The notes under the pieces were generated by a model. It was not told where the DNA came from and did not search any database. It worked only from the letters and a program-made list of their open reading frames with translations. The position numbers and the translations under genes were made by a program. Positions 5,864-8,325 of a stretch of 8,325 nt of DNA are shown one piece after another (within the stretch, counting starts at the first letter, position 1; the number at the start of each line of letters is the position of its first letter). Source of the DNA: JAABRU01 sp050180235 (GTDB taxonomy: Bacteria; Desulfobacterota; Desulfobacteria; Desulfobacterales; Desulfococcaceae). The DNA lies in the NCBI GenBank assembly GCA_050180235.1, contig JBFXEJ010000170.1, forward strand, positions 1-8,325. The letters run 5' to 3'.

Positions 5864-6286
5864 TTAGCCAGTGAACTGCTGCTCGTTTCCAATTATGATA
5901 GTGCTTACAAGGAATTGCGCAAACGGCATTCTTCCACTTCCCGGTCTAATATCTTGAAACAGATTAATTTTATCCGATGATAGTTCAAGACTTACCGACT
6001 TCTTTTTGTCATCGTTACGGATATGAAACTGATCAAGGTTGTCACGGATATACTCAGTTGGTACTCGTAGATGATGAAGTTGGTTTTCTTTGTTGTTGAA
6101 AATCAAAAAATCAAAAGTAGGAATATTGAAGTCTTCGGATTTAATTTTTTTGACTGATATGTCAAACCACCACACTGATTTGCTGGAATTTATGTTTGCA
6201 AAATGGGTTGAATTGTTCTTCAACAGAATACCATTCACTTTGTTGATCGCAGCCATTGCATCGTTCTTAGATAATTTGTTACTCAT
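5864..6286 (-). CDS. Hypothetical protein, 140 aa
   Basis: I do not recognise this family. The 140-aa protein appears soluble, with no signal peptide or membrane segment. An N-terminal helix (KNDAMAAINKVNGILLKN) precedes an alternating beta-rich region with WWFDISVKKI (39-48), F-D-F-L-I-F-N (58-64), HHLRVPTEYIRDNLDQFHIR (71-90) and KKSVSLELS (94-102). It closes with N-L-F-Q-D-I-R-P-G-S-G-R-M (108-120), an unusual and possibly conserved motif. AAAGGAAAT before the ATG at 6286 supports the start. It lies 153 nt before mce and reads the same way but ends well short of it, so it need not share that operon. Its upstream region contains a small palindrome and then the complete 192-bp element. Context suggests an accessory gene. 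Confidence 0.75.
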   Translation of the reverse strand: MSNKLSKNDAMAAINKVNGILLKNNSTHFANINSSKSVWWFDISVKKIKSEDFNIPTFDFLIFNNKENQLHHLRVPTEYIRDNLDQFHIRNDDKKKSVSLELSSDKINLFQDIRPGSGRMPFAQFLVSTIIIGNEQQFTG

Positions 6287-6308
6287 ATTGTAATTTCCTT
6301 TCAGTAAG

Positions 6309-6330
6309 TGATAATAGCTTTAGATTATCA
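6309..6330. promoter_or_regulatory. Small palindrome upstream of the 140-aa gene
   Basis: TGATAAT and ATTATCA form a perfect 7-bp inverted repeat around an 8-bp centre (AGCTTTAG), 22 bp ahead of the ATG at 6286. It could be an operator for a dimeric repressor or simply an AT-rich coincidence. No experimental or motif-family support is visible. Confidence 0.3.
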
Positions 6331-6389
6331 GAGTTCGTAAGTAAGACGATCCTGCCCACATCACACTCAATAAAAATCAATGAATAATA

Positions 6390-6581
6390 GGTAGTGGGAC
6401 TGCTCATACTGATTTTTTTAATATATAAATCAATATGTTATTTATAATCAGTATAAGCAGTATCATGGATGTATCGTATAACTATTTGTATTTATTATGT
6501 ATAGACAAAAATCAGTATATTTTTTAAAATATAATAATATCAAATAGTTAATTTTTTGTCAGTATGTGCAGACCCACTACC
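6390..6581 (+). mobile_element. Complete 192-bp MITE-like element (copy 2) with 8-bp target duplication
   Basis: The element begins GGTAGTGGG and ends CCCACTACC. Its terminal inverted repeats are 23 bp with 21 matches, differing only at positions 10 and 15. It is flanked by the perfect direct repeat GAATAATA (6382-6389 and 6582-6589), the mark of transposition. The interior is AT-rich, has no ORF and is full of palindromes. Bases 6399-6412 pair with 6448-6461 (13 of 14), with TATAAAT/ATTTATA inside that arm (6424-6430, 6440-6446), and AACTATTTG (6480-6488) pairs with CAAATAGTT (6541-6549). Size, ends and duplications fit a non-autonomous element moved by a transposase encoded elsewhere. The parent IS family is unknown to me; several families make 8-bp duplications. 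Confidence 0.92.
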
Positions 6582-6660
6582 GAATAATAAATTCAGTGGC
6601 GGACGTTAGTCCGTCTACTACATGACGAGTTAGCCTCTTTTCTCTTTGATATTGATGGAA

Positions 6661-6867
6661 TTATAGTTCATTTTCATCAATGCCTGCAACTTTCATAAAA
6701 TGCCTGAGCAAACCCGTCTTTAAATCCTGATTTCCATGAACAGGAACAGAAATTCTTGCAGGATTCCCTTTCTTTACATAGACATAATGGCTCCCTGAAA
6801 CTCTTGTCAGTTCCCATCCGTATTTTTCGAGCATTTTTGCAAATTTTTTCCCTGAAACAGATTTCAA
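6661..6867 (-). CDS. hicA: HicA-family mRNA interferase toxin
   Basis: This 68-aa toxin has the double-stranded RNA-binding-like HicA fold: VSGKKFAKMLEKYGWELTR (4-22), then SGSHYVYVKKG with the catalytic H27, and the end V-P-V-H-G-N-Q-D-L-K-T-G-L-L-R (42-56). HicA cleaves mRNA independently of the ribosome in studied cases. The start must be TTG (6867-6865), which overlaps the hicB stop as TTGA; GGAG within the hicB end lies 8 nt upstream. No in-frame ATG is available nearby. The rare start and overlap should keep toxin synthesis coupled to, and below, antitoxin synthesis. The gene order here is antitoxin first, opposite to E. coli hicAB but known elsewhere. Confidence 0.93.
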   Translation of the reverse strand: MKSVSGKKFAKMLEKYGWELTRVSGSHYVYVKKGNPARISVPVHGNQDLKTGLLRHFMKVAGIDENEL

Positions 6868-7067
6868 ACCGCAATCTCCATTACGGAGTCATTTCTTGAT
6901 AAATGATATTGTTCAATATCAACAGACAGACATCCTTCCACAGCTTCATATAAATTTTTGATCAATTCTTCAAATGTATCGCCCTGTGTGGCACAGCCGA
7001 TAATAGCCGGAACTTCTGCCCAGTAGCCGCCTTCTTCTGCTTTATGAATAACCACCTTTAATTTCAT
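6864..7067 (-). CDS. hicB: HicB-family antitoxin (short form)
   Basis: This 67-aa antitoxin has the partial RNase H-like HicB domain: KLKVVIHKAEEGGYWAEVPAI (2-22), then G-C-A-T-Q-G-D-T-F-E-E-L (24-35) and an amphipathic helix (IKNLYEAVEGCLSVD). It is the short form: no C-terminal ribbon-helix-helix or HTH domain is present, so by itself it may neutralise HicA without repressing the operon well. GAGG precedes the ATG. It lies 32 nt after a RelB/DinJ-type gene, which does carry a DNA-binding domain, and overlaps hicA by 4 nt. Together the three genes could form one transcript. Confidence 0.93.
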   Translation of the reverse strand: MKLKVVIHKAEEGGYWAEVPAIIGCATQGDTFEELIKNLYEAVEGCLSVDIEQYHLSRNDSVMEIAV

Positions 7068-7099
7068 TTACTGCCTCTGTTTCCAATTATGTGTCAACA

Positions 7100-7360
7100 T
7101 CAGATTTCCATTTTTCTGAACATATCTTCAGCATTTTCACATTTTACCAGATTTTTTCCTGAATCTGTGTCTGTGAATATTTTTACTGTGGTGTTGTTGG
7201 GAGTCTTTATATTGAAAGGTATCTTTTTTTTCTGACTGACATGCTGATAAAACAGTTTTACAGCATCGCTTGCAGACAAACCTGATTCTCTGAAAACATT
7301 TTCTGCTTCTTTTTTAAGAGCAGAATCAATTCTGACTGTTATTTTTGATGTCTCAGACAT
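7100..7360 (-). CDS. RelB/DinJ-family antitoxin without an adjacent RelE-type toxin
   Basis: This 86-aa protein starts with the classic ribbon-helix-helix of RelB/DinJ antitoxins: KITVRIDSALKKEAENVFRE (6-25), SGLSASDAVKLFYQHV (26-41), then KKKIPFNIKTPN. The N-terminus binds DNA as a dimer; the C-terminal tail (SGKNLVKCENAEDMFRKMEI) resembles the toxin-wrapping part. AAGGAG lies 6-7 nt before the ATG. A YafQ/RelE toxin is expected directly downstream, but the next genes are hicB and hicA. It may be an orphan left after toxin loss, may cross-neutralise a distant toxin, or may have become the transcriptional regulator of the hicBA pair. Confidence 0.9.
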   Translation of the reverse strand: MSETSKITVRIDSALKKEAENVFRESGLSASDAVKLFYQHVSQKKKIPFNIKTPNNTTVKIFTDTDSGKNLVKCENAEDMFRKMEI

Positions 7361-7434
7361 GCAGTGTCTCCTTCGTTTTCAACAAATTTTAAAAAATTAT
7401 CATCAGAGCATACAAATACAGATCAGTTTCATAC

Positions 7435-7854
7435 TTAAAGAATTTCAACACTGTTCTTTTGACATATATCTTTGAAATCAGGCTGATTAAAAGTCAAAAG
7501 ATAATTTATTTTTGCATTTGGATCATCAATAATCAGACGAAGTAAGCAATCCACCATACTGAGAGGCCGATCTCTTCGCAATGATGATTCAAACGACAGC
7601 TCAAAAGCATCATTCCTGTAAATATCGTCATCAAGATACACAATAGAACGGGTTTTCAAAAATCTTTCAAACTGTCTCAGTGCAGACTGATTTCTTACAA
7701 AACGGGTACGAAGTGTTTCATAAACCGTAGGCCAGGGAATCACAATTCTGAAAAAGTCAAACAAATCAATCTTTGACTGTGCCTCATTGTATCTCTGATC
7801 CCGGCTGTCAAATATTGCATACCAGACACCAGTGTCAGCAAGAGCATATTCCAT
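7435..7854 (-). CDS. PIN-domain nuclease (VapC-like)
   Basis: This 139-aa protein has the PIN-domain acidic residues: D7 in ALADTGVWYAIFD (5-16), E46 in TVYETLR, D102 in LSMVDCLL and D127 after L-L-T-F-N-Q-P (119-126). PIN proteins are metal-dependent ribonucleases and in VapBC systems cut tRNA or rRNA; the target here is unknown. It begins 3 nt after the upstream 108-aa gene, whose GAAGAGGAAG supplies the ribosome site, so the two are almost certainly one translational unit. The upstream partner is not a recognisable VapB (no AbrB, ribbon-helix-helix or Phd pattern), which makes the pairing unusual. The gap 7361-7434 below holds no gene. Confidence 0.9.
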   Translation of the reverse strand: MEYALADTGVWYAIFDSRDQRYNEAQSKIDLFDFFRIVIPWPTVYETLRTRFVRNQSALRQFERFLKTRSIVYLDDDIYRNDAFELSFESSLRRDRPLSMVDCLLRLIIDDPNAKINYLLTFNQPDFKDICQKNSVEIL

Positions 7855-7857
7855 GAA

Positions 7858-8184
7858 TTACACTTCCTCTTCTTCAGCCTGATTCGGGCCGCCTGCATAT
7901 CCCGTCCACGGGGCAGATTTTCTGTTGCCAAAGATAAACTTCCCTTTCATTTTTTTGCTTTCCGGATCACGGAATATTGCATAAATACGTGTCTTTTTGT
8001 TCAGTTCCACATTTTCTTCTATATCTTTTTTAATATTTTCAGCAATATCATCTGAAACATCATATTTGAAATAAGCAAAATTGTCTCCGCATTCAATGGC
8101 CCCTTTTGCATCAAGCCATGAATAGAGACCTTCATAGTCCCCTCTGACACCAAGATCAAAATTTATCCATATTGCTTTTTTCAT
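7858..8184 (-). CDS. Hypothetical partner of the PIN nuclease, 108 aa
   Basis: I do not recognise a named family. The protein opens MKKAIWINFDLGVRGDYEGLY, a strand followed by a helix. It continues with ECGDNFAYFKYDVSDDIAENIKKDIEEN (strand, helix) and TRIYAIFRD (strand), then a basic stretch with K-K-M-K-G-K-F-I-F-G, and ends in an acidic tail, QAEEEEV. The beta-alpha-beta-beta-alpha-beta order suggests a ferredoxin-like fold; this is a pattern guess. Its position, 3 nt before a PIN nuclease, suggests an antitoxin or specificity partner. The ATG at 8184 is preceded by AAGGA at a slightly long 10-nt spacing. Part of that site lies in the 8 bp bordering the 192-bp element, which ends only 18 bp upstream. 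Confidence 0.8.
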   Translation of the reverse strand: MKKAIWINFDLGVRGDYEGLYSWLDAKGAIECGDNFAYFKYDVSDDIAENIKKDIEENVELNKKTRIYAIFRDPESKKMKGKFIFGNRKSAPWTGYAGGPNQAEEEEV

Positions 8185-8191
8185 ATATCCG

Positions 8192-8202
8192 TTTCCTTAT
8201 TC
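8192..8202 (-). promoter_or_regulatory. Ribosome binding site at the edge of the mobile element
   Basis: On the minus strand this reads GAATAAGGAAA, with the AAGGA core about 10 nt before the ATG at 8184. Bases 8195-8202 (CCTTATTC on the plus strand) are the predicted 8-bp target duplication of element copy 3. The insertion therefore fell at the ribosome site but left it usable. Confidence 0.5.
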
Positions 8203-8325
8203 GGTAGTGGGTCTGCACATACTGACAAAAAATTAACTATTTGATATTATTATATTTAAAAAAATATACTGATTTTTGTCTATACATAATAAATACAAAT
8301 AGTTATACGATACATCCATGATACT
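8203..8325 (-). mobile_element. 192-bp MITE-like element, copy 3 (truncated by window edge)
   Basis: This is the first 123 bp of the same element in the orientation of copy 1, beginning GGTAGTGGGTCTGC. It matches the reverse complement of 6459-6581 except for one T-to-A change in the run near 8257. It ends only because the window ends; a full copy would reach 8394. Reading out of the element toward the downstream genes, a TATAAT hexamer is present (complement of 8249-8254), but no good -35 lies at the right distance, so promoter activity is only a possibility. Confidence 0.88.

Noticed and set aside
6600..6635. Possible integron attC site: CGGAC-GTTA-GTCCG followed by ATGACGAGTTAGCC, next to TA cassettes.
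   Set aside because: The core sites do not fit RYYYAAC or GTTRRRY, no paired outer arms are visible, and there is no integrase. Only a 5-bp stem is certain.
8249..8254. Outward promoter in the element based on a TATAAT hexamer.
   Set aside because: The sequence is so AT-rich that such hexamers are expected. The best -35-like TAGACA is 22 bp away, too far. Kept only as a possibility in a finding.
1..8325. The window as a small circular plasmid, suggested by matching ends.
   Set aside because: There is no replication, partition or mobilisation gene, and the joined element has unmatched flanks. Repeat-bounded assembly or recombination is more likely; reported as a finding instead.

Overview
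The window looks like a bacterial chromosomal segment, most plausibly from a Desulfobacterota-type sulfate reducer or a similar propionate-metabolising anaerobe. That guess rests on a compact methylmalonyl-CoA gene set, moderate GC in the metabolic genes, AT-rich spacers and a high density of toxin-antitoxin (TA) modules. No marker gene fixes the taxon. Every recognisable gene is on the minus strand, so transcription runs from high to low coordinates.

Layout from high to low coordinate: a truncated copy of a 192-bp miniature inverted-repeat element (8203-8325) lies 18 nt in front of a two-gene unit, an unknown 108-aa protein and a PIN-domain nuclease (8184-7435). Next come a RelB/DinJ-type antitoxin without its own toxin and a hicB-hicA pair (7360-6661). 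A complete copy of the element follows (6390-6581), with perfect 8-bp target-site duplications. After it is an unknown 140-aa protein (6286-5864).

The core is the methylmalonyl-CoA branch of propionate/succinate metabolism: epimerase (5710-5306), single-chain B12-dependent mutase (5185-3041) and the mutase chaperone GTPase MeaB (2898-2047). The epimerase supplies the R epimer, the mutase interconverts it with succinyl-CoA, and MeaB loads and protects the cofactor. The reading frame of meaB is cut by one in-frame TAG; 55 further codons that look like the normal MeaB C-terminus follow in the same frame.

Below the core lie a higB-higA type pair (1882-1300), a 60-aa protein with a DUF2442 protein (1243-760), and an antitoxin with a YoeB toxin (696-207). 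The window opens with another truncated copy of the 192-bp element (1-125).

Three features deserve attention. The first is the 192-bp element: three near-identical copies with 23-bp terminal inverted repeats and internal palindromes. The second is the fact that bases 1-56 repeat exactly at 8270-8325, so joining the ends rebuilds one exact 192-bp element whose flanks do not match. This suggests that the window is bounded by repeat copies or by recombination between them. The third is the amber codon in meaB.
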